Shown here piece by piece: positions 51,867 to 64,000 of a DNA stretch of 64,000 bases (the stretch's first letter is position 1; each line of letters opens with the position of its first letter). This stretch comes from Tridacna crocea (taxonomy: Eukaryota; Mollusca; Bivalvia; Cardiida; Cardiidae), in assembly GCA_943736015.1 (NCBI GenBank), contig OX031060.1, positions 578,001 through 642,000 on the forward strand. The letters are read 5' to 3'. The notes under the pieces are model-generated. The model did no database searches, was not told the DNA's origin, and worked only from the letters and a program-made list of their open reading frames with translations. The position numbers were made by a program, and so were the translations under genes.

Positions 51867-54653
51867 TCAGTAAAAGAAAACCATAATAAGGCCTACGTAT
51901 AATACAAAGTTAATGTTAGTTTGAAGGTATCTGCATCGAGATCGGTTCCTATCCACGAAGACATCAGACAGGCATAGGCGTATTTCTCGTGGTCCACCGT
52001 GTGGCATGAAAAATTTTGTGTATTCACCATTCCCAAGATATTTTTGTTGTTTGGTTAGATAAGCGTAACCATTGCGAATTTGAAATTCTCCGAGATAAAG
52101 ATTTACTTGTTCGCAAAAGAACAACTTTGTGATATCTAATTTGAGACCAATCGACCTCTCTGGAGGACTTTCGGCCCAATTGGTCAACAGGTCACCTATA
52201 ACCTCATTAATTGAGTCACCTCCCTGAGGTCCCCAAAAGTATTCATTGTCCATAAAGTACAAATTATACGCTTTATGCTTGTTAATTTCAGCTTTTAAAG
52301 TCAATATCTTCCCCGTTATGTTCATTTCCCAAGTCTTTTTAAGTGACTTTTCTATCTGGTTTAATAACGTTTTCGGTTGTATGACGGGATTCGTTAGAAC
52401 CATGAGAGCGACTATGTATTGAATAGTTGAGTTTTGTTCTTTATACCACAGGAACATATCCCATTCTTGTAATCCTGGTCGGTAGATAAATACTTTCGTT
52501 GGTGGGGCAATGCGATCCTTTGTAATCTGATATATTTCGGAATCATTAGATTTGTCAAATAACGGTGTCAGCTTGATATACAACTCTATTCTGGGTGCGT
52601 ACCATCTCCCGCCAAAGTATTTGCAGATTCCCTTCACACGGATCTGACCCTCGGGGCAGTATACTGTGCGACATGGCTGGAAAAGAAGATGAGGGCCTGT
52701 ATTCACCAACCATTCTTAAGACGGTTCTTTGTCTTATTCTTCAGAATTTTCTACATTTGAAAGTAACACAGCTTCCGAATGGTTTAGCCAATCTGAAGTT
52801 GTGTTACTTACAAATGTAGAAAACCTTGGCAAATACGACTAAGAATATTCTCAAGAGAGGTTGGTGAATACGGGCTGAGATATCACGAAGGTAAGAACTA
52901 TGGCCAAGGTTCATGAATAGCTTATTGGACTGAAAATGCGGTCTCTAGAGTAAATACAAGGTTGCTGCAAAATGATCCCCCTTCTCCAATTTTTTGACTT
53001 GAGATTTCATCAACATAAGAGCAAGTTTCGTGTGTGTTCTTTAATTTAACACATTTTTTCCATTTGACTTGTCCTATTGATTTACTTTTTCACGCGACGT
53101 AAACCAATGTCATATTTGTTTCAGATATCACCAAAACAAACAGTCTAATTTCCACGAGGGCTGAATTGATATGTGGCCAATAAATGAACATAGATTCACC
53201 CAAAGGTTTGATCCAGTTACCTACTTCTTGATCCGACTTTACTTAGGATCATCAATAAAAACATTCTGAACACGTTTCATGTGTATTGATTGTACAATAT
53301 GGCCCTTATATAGAGCACGAAATGTTTCGTAAGTATCGATCTAGTGACCGAATTTCTGACCAGACATGACAAAATTTCACACTCCTCTCAGATATCATTT
53401 AAGGCAAACATTTTGACTACTTTCCCGAGTATCCGACTTCAAATGTGGCCTCTACAGTACATTCAAAGTTTTTCTACGATTTGACCCATTGGCCTACTTA
53501 TTAATTTGACATGACCCAATTTTTTACCTCGTCCGTGTTATCATCATGACTAATATTACATCCGTTGCATCCAATTTTATGAGTGTCGACTGAAAATGTG
53601 GCAGACAACGTAATGGTTGTCGCCCGGACGCCCAACTTGCGTACTTTGAGCTCAGAAAAGCTGAAAACATAAACCACTTACTTGAAATAATGTAGCGTTT
53701 ATCGTATCAAGACACACGTACTTTTCCTCGGTATATGGTTTCTGATACTTCTCGTAATCGTCCGTTGTGATTTTATCGAATAAAACAATTAAAGAAGATC
53801 GACCTTTGACTTTGTCGGACTCTTTATCTGCACATATACTTTCTTGACTTGTAAATGTTTCCTGTGTCACTTCATATTTAAAAAAGCAGAGAAAGCAGTA
53901 AATATTTTTGAAAGATGCCGACTTGGAATGGAATGGTGCATAAAATCGTGCACAGTTTTCGCTATGGTTTTTGCGGTCGACACTACGGGGATGTCTACAG
54001 CTCTGAATCATATTTGGAAAGCATAATTCGGAGGAAGCGTCAATGTGTTGGGGTATAATGAAAAAACTGTAACATTTTTCTCCTTCTGCATTTAAGATAG
54101 TTTGCAATAATGGTGAAGTTGTCTCGTCACTACATGCGAGTGCTGGTAAAAATTCCACTATTTCAGTTTGATTATGACATTCTGCACAATACTTGTTGTA
54201 ATATATCATTGAACTGGATGGTGCGTATACGGGGAAAAAGCTTCCAAATGCTGTTCCGTTATTGATTCTGCAAGTATCAACTCTCCCTGGACATTTATCA
54301 ACAATAATATAATGAGCATCTTGATATTCCTCTTTTGATTTTGTGTTCAGTTGTTTACATACAGTTCCTAGTTTTTCATCAATTCTATAATGATCCAGTT
54401 CGTCTGTACAGCAATTCCGATGCAGTCCACAGTCGGGTTCACATGAACAGGAATCACAGCATGGTTTGTATTTCCCTTTGGTTTCTCCTTCCGGTTGTGA
54501 TAACGAGTTCCTTGGTTGTAGATTGCAAAATTTGGAGTAAGGACACCAATTTTGAATATCACTTGGTATTTCTATCTCTGCTGACAGGGACTGATAGTGT
54601 TTATGACTATACAAAGCGATACTTGTCAGCAACAAAATACATGGAAAAATCAT
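51867..54653 (-). CDS. Secreted/tethered Cys-rich ectodomain protein (SMB-like start), 593 aa, 2 exons
   Basis: Exon 1 is 54653-53682 (324 codons), donor CAA|GTAAGT; exon 2 is 52676-51867, acceptor CTTCTTTTCCAG; both phase 0. The start encodes a signal peptide (MIFPCILLLTSIALYS). Residues about 55-80 contain CCDSCSCEPDCGLHRNCC, a somatomedin-B-like Cys pattern. Further paired cysteines follow, then in exon 2 CRTVYCPEGQIRVKGICKYF and a long mixed alpha/beta domain. The C terminus is hydrophobic (INFVLYVGLIMVFFY), fitting a GPI signal or membrane tail. The N-terminal layout resembles ectodomains of bivalve orphan adhesion-type receptors, but no seven-helix region follows in the window. Function unknown; extracellular by signal peptide. 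Confidence 0.75.
52691..52876. repeat. Palindromic MITE (GGGCCTGTATTCACCAACC ends)
   Basis: Ends GGCCTGTATTCACCAACC and GGTTGGTGAATACGGGC, inner arms CATTTGAAAGTAACAC / GTGTTACTTACAAATG. It begins about 15 bases from the 3' splice site of host gene 2 exon 2. Related ends are at about 478 and 44722. Confidence 0.85.
52900..53610 (-). repeat. Degenerate inverse units of repeat element 2
   Basis: Several phrases complementary to the element-2 core (GACTGAAAATG...GGCC, GACATGACCCA, GAT ATC A) recur at about 150-base spacing in the host gene 2 intron. Confidence 0.55.
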
Positions 54654-54713
54654 TTTTACCTGGTAAATAATGAAAGATAAAGAAATTAACGATGTACAGT
54701 TTTTGAAAATAGT

Positions 54714-54942
54714 TTAACCCTTTCCCAAACGACAAACCTTTGGACTAGACCAAATTTAAAGCATTTGCAGAAGACAATTCAGCTCTAGCTGAAATGATTA
54801 TTTCTGTCTATGATAGGGTAGAAAACATTGTGGGGAAAGGAGAAAATGCTGGTTACCAGCATTTTCTCCTTTTCCCACAATGTTTTTAAAAGGCTACTGT
54901 TCTAGACCCGTAAAAACCAGGCATTGTCTGGGAAGGGGTTAA
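54714..54942. repeat. 229-bp palindromic MITE, core type A
   Basis: TTAACCCTTTCCC to GGGTTAA with GCTGGTTACCAGC core, about 60 bases upstream of the host gene 2 start codon (possible promoter region). Confidence 0.85.
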
Positions 54943-57900
54943 TGCTTATACTGCTATATAAGTTAAATAAAACTTTCAAGTCTATGGTGACAAGTCTGAA
55001 TGATGCTATTTCAAAGTTATTTTTGGAGTAAAAATCTTTTTTATTCTGTAGTGTACATTAAATATCAGACTGCACATTCTGCAGTCTGAGTTAGATTTAC
55101 AATGTCTGCAAAAGACCGGTGATTCGCGCTTGGAGGTCTAAGGGTTAATCGAATAAAAATCACATACAAGAATAGCGATTGCTCATACTTCTATACACTA
55201 TTTACTCCTTTGCTTTACTAAACAATCTATTGACTTGCAACTCTGATCATAAAAGTTTTTGAAAATATCGTGGAAAAAAAGAAGAAAATTATGGTAAATG
55301 TGTAAAATGCAGCGAATGAGTCAGAAAAAAACCGCATTTGAAATGATATTATCTACCGTTGTTTTTAAAATATTTTCCGTTATATCACGGAGGTCGTTGC
55401 ACGTTTTCTCACAGACAAAATTCTTTGCAGGCCGATGGCTGCTTTCCCGCATGAACATTTACTTATAATTACTTTCTCGTCTGCAAACGCTTTCAATGTG
55501 GGCAAGTTTAATATTTTGTCGTCTGTTAATGGGTAAAAGCATGACATCCGTTATGAAGAACAGCTATAATAACATCCTCAAGAATTTGATAACACACAAA
55601 TATAATAAGCTGCATTTAAGGGTATTTTCATTCTTAGAAAGTAAAAAAGAAATTATAAAAATAAATATCTCAGTAAACGGACAAATTAATCCCAGGTTCT
55701 GTCATTTGGAAGTAGTCATGGTCAGGATGTCGTTGCATAGCGGAAAGAGCAGAATCTAGACAGGACCCCATATTTTGCACACCCTAATCTTGATTTGCAT
55801 AAAATAAAACTATTAATTACAATAATCTTTACACACTATCGTTCCAAATTACCTTTGGCAATAATTCAAACTAGGATAAAATCACTTCAACTGACAAAAT
55901 AATATCACCTTCCCGTTTTCGTCGTCAGTTCTCGAGACCTGTTATAACTGGGAACTAGGCGTGGTGCATCGATTATAAACGTGTGACAAGCAGCTCAATT
56001 AAAAGGTGCAGCACAGGTAATATTAACAAGAATCAAAGCATTGACAGCACATATGAGGTCTATAATAAAACTTGTGTTTAAGTCCAACTCTTATTCTAAA
56101 AAGTAGGCATCTGTTGCAGTACTCGAAAATGTTATACTACGAACACAATTGAACAGAAGCAAATAAACATTTGAAGAACGTTATTATTATTTGTAATTCA
56201 GAAAATGTACACAATGCGTTTGAAATATTAACTTGCTAAATTGCCTGCTGCCTGTGTATTTTGTGCAATTCATATATAGATCCGATTCAGCTAAAAGCTA
56301 AAAGTCAGTTAAGAACGATCATTTCAGACATGTTTATGTTCACCAGATAAAATACTGTAGACTTATCTGGCTAAACCTATATTCCTTAACGACGTTTGGT
56401 ATAAGTGTTTACCCGCATCCATACTGCGCATGTGTATTTCTCACAGATAGTAAAACTATCAGCGCTATTGTGTATTTTTCGCACAAATGGCAATAGTAAC
56501 AGGGGACCGACGGTGCACTTTTACAAGAAGAACATTCTACGGATGGTAATAGCACGGTTGCACTAGCCATGGTATTCTATGGTTGAAATAAAAAGGGGAA
56601 GTTTTCACCAAAACGAATGCTTATTTGTCGTGGAAAGGGGTATTTTTTACGCAATGTCAGCCATCCAACGATGAAAATGATACAGCTTCTGACGTTTTCC
56701 TGAAAGTGGCAGGCCAGTTGTCATGCTATCCTTTCCGGAGAAGGTGATAGCATCAAAACTGGCCTGCCATTGTAAGGATGATATGACTGGTAAAGAATTA
56801 GCTGGAAAAAAGTCCAGTTACACAGCAAACAATGAAACAGGCAGAAAATTGAAGCTGTTGAAGTATACCTATTTCTTGAGGTATAGCTATTTCCTCTTTG
56901 AAAAATACTTTGGGAAAAGGGAAAATTTCGTCCACTGAATAATTTTTCCCTTTTCCATCATGTCAGCCGAGCTTTTATCCCTTTCCTTGGAAAAAAATTA
57001 ACTTCAAATGTGACCTTCATCCCTTTTTCTTGGGGAAAAAAGCACGGGTAGGTGCCATTTTTATTTTTTCTTATTGTCAAGATTTATAAGTACTATGATT
57101 GTGGAAATTTTAAAAAAAATCTGTCCGTTAGAAAGTATGTTTTTATTGAAAATTAACCCTTAACCCGGTCAAATTAGCTCCCTTTTTAACTCAATGGTCT
57201 ATATATAAAATGCATATTGGCACATTTGCCATGCTCAGAACCAGGCTTTTATATGTTTTTTTGTGCAAAACTGAATTATTTTTCTTTAAAGTGATGTATA
57301 TTTGTATATTCTTCTGTCAATTTTCATGTTTAATTGACTATTCAAGGAAAGTGTGTTAAATCCAGTATATGCTGAATTTTGTAACTGTATATTCCTTTTT
57401 AAAAAGCAAATTTCTCGGAAACGAGCACGGGGGCCCCCATTTTTTTTCCACTGTAATCTACAAGAGACATGATGAGCTTTGTATGTGCAAAGTTTAAAAA
57501 AAATCTGTCCGTTGGAAGAATTTGTCATAAACGTCTTTAAATTAATCTCAGATAAAACTAGCTGTTTACAAACTATATGTGTATACTTTTAGGAAGGCCG
57601 AGAAAGAGACAAGAAAAGTGGAGACGCTAAATGCTGAAAGATAGCCATGCATCTCTGATGAAATCGACATGGAAATTAACTTGCTCAAGTTTACTAAGGG
57701 TTTCTTTTTCGTATCTCACGTAGTAAGGGTAATTTAAAATTTAAAGCAAGAAGTCGGGCTTAGCAGCCTGAGGGGTAATTTCCTCAAACTGATCTTTGCC
57801 CGACGGTTCAATCACACCCCAATTTTCCACGACCGAATATTTCTGTTGATTCAGTTCCTTATCCACTAGTTTGGTATTTAAAGCCATTTTCAGCATTCTT

Positions 57901-58180
57901 TTCCCAAATAAAATGCAGCGACAATTGCACCTGATTCAGCTCCTCCTGTGTTTCTTTGTTCGACAGGACTTCGCAAAAAAAATCTTAACAAGCAACAGAC
58001 AATTTATAAAGCATGCTTTTGGACAATTGGTACCATTACAAAAAGGAAATTGCAGGCACTTTTTTTTCTTATTCACAATTTTTTTAAATGTCTCAGAAAT
58101 AGCAATATCAGTTGAAGAAAATGGACAATTGAAAATACCAGTTCATATAGTACCACAATATTGAAGTTAATAAAGATTCC
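54943..58180. other. No gene seen; one short palindrome
   Basis: Mostly AT-rich. The stretch at 56707-56769 is a perfect-armed hairpin (TGGCAGGCCAGTT / AACTGGCCTGCCA). Open frames at 55496 and 57871 have no splice or motif support. Confidence 0.5.
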
Positions 58181-58189
58181 GTGAAGTTG

Positions 58190-59157
58190 GCTCAACGCTC
58201 AGTAATCGACATTCAGCTCAACACTAGCGTTGCTGAGCCAGCTCGACATTCTAGCTCAAGCACCAACTCAACAAGACAAAAAACATGTATATGTCAAAAT
58301 CAAAGTCCGTTAAGCCAGCTCGACATTCCAGCTCAACCGCCAGCTCAACAGTAAAAATAGTTATACGTATATTTCGATCAATGTCCGTTGAGCCAGCACG
58401 ACATTCCAACTCAACAGCCATCTCAACAGCAAAAATACATGTATATGTCAAAATCAAAGTCCGTTGAGCCAGTTCGACATTCCAGGTCAAAGGCCATCTC
58501 AACAGCAAAAACACTTATTCAATGTCCGTTGAGCCAGCTTGACATTCCAGCTCAACCGCTAACTCAACAGTAAAAATACTAAAACACATATACATATGTT
58601 TTGATCAATGTCCATTGAGCCAGGTCGACATTCCAGCTCAACAGCCAGCTCAACAGCAAAAATACATGTTTATGTTAAAATCATTATCCGCTGTGCCAGC
58701 TCGACATTCCAGCTCAACAGCAAAAATCCATATATATGTTAAAATCAAAGTCCGTTGAGCCAGCTCGACATTCCAGCTCAACAGCAAAAATCCATATATA
58801 TGTTAAAATCAAAGTCCGTTGAGTCAGCTCGACATTCCAGCTCAAAGGCCAGCTCAACAGCAAAAATACATGTTTATGTTAAAATCAAAGTCCGTTGAAT
58901 TAATTCGACATTCCAGCTCCACCGCCAGCTCAACAGTGAAGATACTTTTACATATGTTTCGATCAATGTTTATTAAGCAGGCTCGACATTTTAGCTCAAA
59001 AACAAGTTCAACAGCAAAAATACTAGATCCATGTTGGTTGAGTCAGGTCGACATTTAAGCTCAACCACTAGCTCAATAGTAAAAATACTTATACACATGT
59101 TTCGATTAATGTCCGTTTAGCCAGCTCGACATACCAGCTCAACAGCCAGCTCACCAG

Positions 59158-59255
<98 letters not shown>

Positions 59256-59360
59256 GTCAGTTGAGCCAGCTTGACATTCCAGCTCAACTGCCAGCTCAAC
59301 AACAAAATACATATATGTCAAAATCAAAGTATGTTGGGCCAGCTAAATAACAAAAATACA
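58190..59360 (+). repeat. Satellite array 2, forward arm
   Basis: About 75-110-bp units: GAGCCAGCTCGACATTCCAG, CTCAACNGCCAGCTCAACAG, CAAAAATACATGTATATGTC or the alternate tail ATATGTTTCGATCAATGTCC. Around 13 units. The open frames through it are by-products. Confidence 0.9.
59168..59252. repeat. (TA)n then (TC)n microsatellite
   Basis: About 22 TA steps followed by about 17 TC steps, inside satellite array 2. Confidence 0.95.
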
Positions 59361-60880
59361 TATAATGGCTGATATCGTGTTAATTTTCATGAAAACTTAT
59401 TTTGTCAAAGTACCAGAAAATTAAATTAACATCAAATATTTTTAGTGCAAAATTGATGTGATATCCGCTGTTGTTTTCGAGGAAATTATGTAGTAAGTAG
59501 TGGCAGTTTCAGAGCACTATAACGACAAATTCATGTTAACTTTAGATATCTTGTATCTTAACAAGACAAAAAGGTTTTCGTAATGAAATGAAATATTATG
59601 AAAACTTATCATGAAAATTCAACAAATAACGCGATATCCGCCATTTATTTTCTCGTTTATTATCTTTGGTGATTGTTCGAAATTACGAAATAGACCAGAA
59701 CGCCTGCCCTTATAGTTATCTCTTGATATTAATGAGCACGTAGGAAGCAATTCAAGATTTCGTGTGTGTGTGTGGGGGGGTAGAAAGGGGAGACTAACTT
59801 GAGTTTCAGGGAAGGTTTTATTGGTTAATTGTTGCACAACACTGGAAAGTGATATTTCAATTACCATAATTGTTAAAACTATGGGGAGGGAGGCTAAGCC
59901 CCCTCCCAGCACACCCCTTTTCGTACGGGCCTTATGAACATGTGGCTGTTGAACTCCCCTCTTATGTTCAACCCGTTTTTCAAGATACTCTAGAAATATT
60001 TACTGTTATGCTTTAAGAATGTCTCTAACAATACAGACTGTCACAAATTTTCCAAGAACCATACATAACTGGAACAATTTACCTTCTGATATTGTCATCT
60101 TATCAGGACCTATGTTCAATCATGACATTAGCCGGATTGATGTCTCACCATAATCATAGCCTGTTTTTAACTTCTTAACATTACTTCCTTCTTTCTTTTA
60201 CAAACATTTTTATTTTATTACTTTATAAACTTCCTTGTTGGTTAACGCGAATTATTGGTCTACATTCTTACAAGGAGTTTGACTAAAAGAAAGACGGACA
60301 GACGGACGGACGGACGGACGGACGGATAGATAGATAGATAGATAGACTGACTGACTGACTAACTGATTGATTGATTGATTGATTTCGTAGATGTGGCTGT
60401 AGTATGGAGGTTTGGTAGCTTCACCGGCGATAAACTAAATTAGTGTGTGTCTTGACCTCTAGATAAATAGACGATATAAAGAAACGCCTCATCAAAATCT
60501 TCATTTTTTTTTTTAAAGAAGCACACGGACTAAGCCTGCACAATCCTTTAAATCTTATGAGTATTTATACAGCTGAAAAGATCATTCGAGAAAATACTCC
60601 TCTTCATTGAGGTCATCGCAAAAACCAACTTCAGTTGCATCAATGGCCCCTGCAGCTCTTGCGGTGCCCGAAGTCTTACCAAAACAAATTTATTTATGAG
60701 TCATTTTAAGGTCACAATCGTCTTAAGGATGATAAAACACGCTTATACTTCATATATATATAATCTGCATAAGTTGAAGTAAAGCTTAGTTTTTTTATCA
60801 CTATGGTCTAACTGTTAATCGAAAAAGACCGTGAAACATAAAACATCGGTTTAATGATGCCGTTGAGCAGGAATGTTTAG
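59361..60880. other. Spacer between inverted satellite arrays
   Basis: No supported gene. Contains GTGTGTGTGTGGGGGGG on the plus strand near 59762 and, at 60296-60385, a compound tetranucleotide microsatellite (GACG)n(GATA)n(GACT)n(GATT)n. Confidence 0.6.
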
Positions 60881-60889
60881 TTGGCTTAA

Positions 60890-61690
60890 CGAACTTTGCT
60901 TTTGACATATATATGTATTTTTGCTGTTGAGCTGGTGTTTGCACTGGAATGTCGAACTAGCTCAACGGACATTGATCGAAACATATGTATAAGTATTTTT
61001 TACCGCTGAGCTGGCAGTCGAGCTGGAATGTTGAACTGGCTCAACGGACTTTGATTTTGACATATGTATGTATTTTTACTGCTGAGCTGGCTGTTGAGCT
61101 GTAATGTCGAGCTGGCTCAACGGACATTCATCGAAACATACGTATAAGTATTTTACTGTTGAGCTGGTTGTTGAGCTGGAATGTCGTGCTATATCAACGG
61201 AAATGAATCTAGTACTTTTACTGATGAGCTGGCCGTTGAGCTGGAATGACGAGCTGGTTTAACAGACTTTCATTTCGACATATATATGTATTTTTGCTGT
61301 TGAGCGGGCCGTTGAGCTGGAATGTCGAACTGGCTCAAGAGACTTTGATTTTGACATATATATATATATTTTTGCTGTTCAGCTGGATTGTCAAGCTGGC
61401 TTAACGGACCTTGCTCGAAACATATGTATAAGTATTTTTACTGTTGAGCTGGTGGTTGAGCTGGAATGTCAAGCAGGCGTAACGGACTTTGATTTTGACA
61501 TATATATGGTTTTTTACTGTTTAGCTGGTGGTTGAGCTGGAATGTCGAGCTGGCTCAACGGACTTTGATTTTGACATATATGTGTATTGTTTGCTGTTGA
61601 GCTGGCCGTTGAGCTGGAATGTTGAGCTGGCTCAACGGACTTTGATTTAATATAAAATTATAAATGTATTTTTGCTGTTGATCTGGCAGT
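60890..61690 (-). repeat. Satellite array 2, inverted arm
   Basis: Reverse complements of the 58190-59360 units (GTTGAGCTGGAATGTCGAGC, TGGCTCAACGGACTTTGATT, TTGACATATATGTATTTTTG). About nine units. Confidence 0.9.
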
Positions 61691-61716
61691 TGAGCGGTTT
61701 ATCGTTCAACAAATGA

Positions 61717-61802
61717 CAGTTGTGAGTTATGAGGCACAATAAATAATCCACGAGGCTATCGCCCTCATTGATTATTTATTGTGCCTCATAACTTACAACT
61801 GT
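61717..61802. repeat. Perfect-armed hairpin
   Basis: CAGTTGTGAGTTATGAGGCA + CAATAAATAAT and inverse, about 31-base arms with one or two differences. Confidence 0.85.
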
Positions 61803-61813
61803 GGTTTATTATA

Positions 61814-61971
61814 GGGTTGAGTGCAGATTTTCGTGTTTTCATCGAGATATAAAATGCAATTGCCTTATTACATGGCAAAAAACAACCGAAGGTCGTTATG
61901 TTAAGCCATACATGTAATAAGGAAATTGCATTTTATATCTCGATGAAAACACAAAAATCTGCACCCAACCC
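61814..61971. repeat. Long palindromic element, 158 bp
   Basis: Starts GGGTTGAGTGCAGATTTTCG, ends with its inverse CTGCACCCAACCC; inner arms AAAATGCAATTGCCTTATTA and inverse. Confidence 0.85.
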
Positions 61972-61974
61972 ATA

Positions 61975-63530
61975 TAATTGCACTAGCTGTTCACTTAAAT
62001 CAGTTTTCGAAAATGATATCTTCAGAAAGAAACAATCACGGACAAATACGACAGTAAATATGAATTAATTTCCTTTGCAGATACTTGGTAGAATGGGAAT
62101 GAATACACAATCTATTTTTAGCTTTTCGACATTTTTTTTTTTCAGTCGAAGGCGGCCAATTTTCTGGCTTTGAAATCAATACTTCCATGTTTCATCGAAC
62201 AAACTTTTAAGAAAAAAAATCTGTTTATGAACAATACAATCAACTATCTGCACTTGAGGCTAAGCGGACGATGTGTTCATTCGAGGGACCTTTTTATAGA
62301 TAACTTTTAAAGATTTGTTCTCGATGAGAATCTATCTGTTGCCGATATAAGACCTAGTCTATCCTATGTTCTTTGTAAGATATTCATGAATCGAATGACA
62401 CCAACATTTTGTGACTCACTTTTTAGAACATAAAAAAAGGTGTCGCAGCTGTTATTTTTTCAAAATATTTGGTTTCCCAGTTCTAGGCTTGTTTCTAATA
62501 TCGTCCAGACCCTAGATCTATCACGCCAACATTTTAAAAATTCTTCACACAGTGTATTCACTTCTTTCGGTCCTTTCTCCAACTTTTCTTTCACTATATA
62601 CATTCCATGAAATCCACGATGACTTTTTTCTGATCAGTACAGTCATCTATCTTTTTTTTTTAACCTAATCCCCGCAAAAAATTAGTTTAGAGTAACTCCG
62701 TCATGAAACAAGAAATAAAATGTATTTATGTCAGAGTGATTTTTACGTTTACACAGTGCACTAAATTTAACTCAGTGACCTCGGCTTCATATATATAAAT
62801 CGATCGCTGACGTATTGAATGATGTAACTAATGACGTCCACCATTCAGACTCTCGAGTCATTGTTGGCATAGCGTATTTTTTATCTAGGTGCAAATAAAG
62901 ATAAACACGCATCATTTTGTTAAGGTTTATTCGGTAGTTTCCTCTTTACAAGTTTTTTAAAGAAAAAGAAATTGATCTTTTTGCATTTGACTGATTCAGC
63001 GATGGAACTCTAAATATAGCCAATAAACAGTTTGCATGAAATCTAAAATTAGATACTTCACAACAATTTGGAAAAGCCGAAAGTAGTGCTATTGTGTTCA
63101 TCGAAAAATAACATGACCCTTTTTCCATCACATGACCCGATTCTGACTAATCAAAAAACGATTTTACACAATGAGTGCAATTATTGAACGAAAAACCACG
63201 ACAGAAAGGGGATTATTTCTTAAAAAAATGATGCCAAAAGAGGGCCGGTTCTTTTGAGGTAAAAATGTGATTGAAAATAACGAAAATAGATTTATGCCAT
63301 TGTTGTTATATTTAGAATCCGGAGATGGGAAAACATCATTTCAAAACTCTTCACAGCATTCATACATTATTTTATTTCTACGTATACCAGTTAACATTTT
63401 TTTTTCACAGATACCAGTATTGCTTGTGTACCTAAAATAACATTCATAAAATAAGCAACAAATATCACATAACACTATCATAGCCTGTCCCGACTAAGTC
63501 GGGTTTTACCCTCTACCAAAGAATCTCCAT
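61975..63530. other. No gene seen; possible promoter-like cluster
   Basis: Near 62790-62850 there is TATATATAAA with TGACGTA and TGACGTCC close by, which could be a promoter, but no downstream coding sequence is recognisable. Otherwise AT-rich sequence. Confidence 0.35.
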
Positions 63531-63531
63531 T

Positions 63532-63715
63532 TTAACGCCCGTGGGAAAGAAGCCCTCTGAAAACAAAGCCCTCTGGTAACCAGCATTTTCTCTTTTTCCA
63601 ACAAGGTTTCTTCCCTTCCCAAAAGGAGTTTCAAATTTTCTGTGACTTTTATTTATCGGTTTCAAACGCTTTGAATTTGGACCAGTCTAAAATGTTGTCG
63701 TTGGCAAAGAGTTAA
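63532..63715. repeat. Degraded palindromic MITE, core type A
   Basis: GGTAACCAGCATTTTCTC core edge and AAAGAGTTAA end; left half heavily altered. Confidence 0.6.
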
Positions 63716-64000
63716 TGTGTTGCCGTGGCATATCTTACCATACAGATCATGACATGATAATTATTGATCCATAAACTTTTTTTTTGTATAACAGTTGTCC
63801 GAATCAGGAGGTAGAACGGTCCTTGAACAGACAGAAAAATGTCATTAGAAAAAAATATCTTATAACAATTATGTCGATAATAATAAAAGGACACTAGAGT
63901 TTGAACTGGTTTAGGTTGGTTTCAAATGTATCTCGGTTAAATCGAGGTAACAGTTCGTTTATTCGAGCAAGTATGGGAATGGTAATAATGCGATGCATCA

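Noticed and set aside
58251-59058. Repetitive Ser/His-rich frames in the 58-59 kb array
   Set aside because: By-products of satellite units on both strands.
58190-61690. CRISPR-like array
   Set aside because: Units are tandem satellites without unique spacers, in an animal genome.

Overview
The window is animal DNA, most likely from a bivalve mollusc. Several repeat families resemble ones known from bivalve genomes (short palindromic MITEs, tandem-core elements with ends near 'gggccatcatggccctcttgttt', a tRNA-derived SINE), and the host gene has many small exons. The species call is inference from repeat style, not from a marker gene.

Host gene 1 (+ strand, about 304-39747) can be assembled from 13 exons whose phases all agree. 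It encodes the C-terminal 632 residues of a type I membrane protein: vWF type D domain, a Cys-rich segment with a poly-Arg site, one EGF module split between two exons, a second poly-Arg site, a Cys-rich stalk, one transmembrane helix and a short cytoplasmic tail. It resembles the VWDE family. Its 5' end lies outside the window.

A complete Maverick/Polinton (7693-24785, 17,093 bp) sits in the intron between exons 6522-6641 and 24873-24932. It has 267-bp terminal inverted repeats with no difference found by eye and a perfect 6-bp target duplication (TGCCGC), so it inserted recently. It encodes protein-primed DNA polymerase B, integrase with chromodomain, adenovirus-type protease, packaging ATPase, double-jelly-roll major capsid protein, penton-type minor capsid protein, several virion-type accessory proteins, a phospholipase A2-like protein, a fibre-like protein with phage-tail-type repeats, a RING E3-like protein and a coiled-coil protein. 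Most genes share an upstream signal: an AGTTAA box about 21-25 nt before the ATG in a subset, then an AT-rich stretch ending in an A-run that touches the ATG. Both convergent gene junctions carry the same hairpin with a 13-nt loop. The element is not fully intact: the PLA2-like and integrase frames are offset at a 10-A run, and the integrase D..E spacing is short.

From 30.0 to 37.5 kb one intron is filled by a roughly 45-bp minisatellite that changes orientation twice and is interrupted by a tandem-core element. From 39.7 to 51 kb there is no convincing host gene, only nested mobile DNA: a dead Tc1-like element, MITEs, two more tandem-core elements, and inside one of them a 530-bp LTR pair with tRNA-Pro-type primer site, polypurine tract and 4-bp target duplication. 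Its LTRs contain a tRNA-like Pol III promoter.

Host gene 2 (- strand, 51867-54653) has two exons and encodes a secreted or membrane-tethered Cys-rich ectodomain with a signal peptide and a somatomedin-B-like start. From 55 to 64 kb there are two oppositely oriented arrays of another satellite, microsatellites and palindromes, and no gene I can support.
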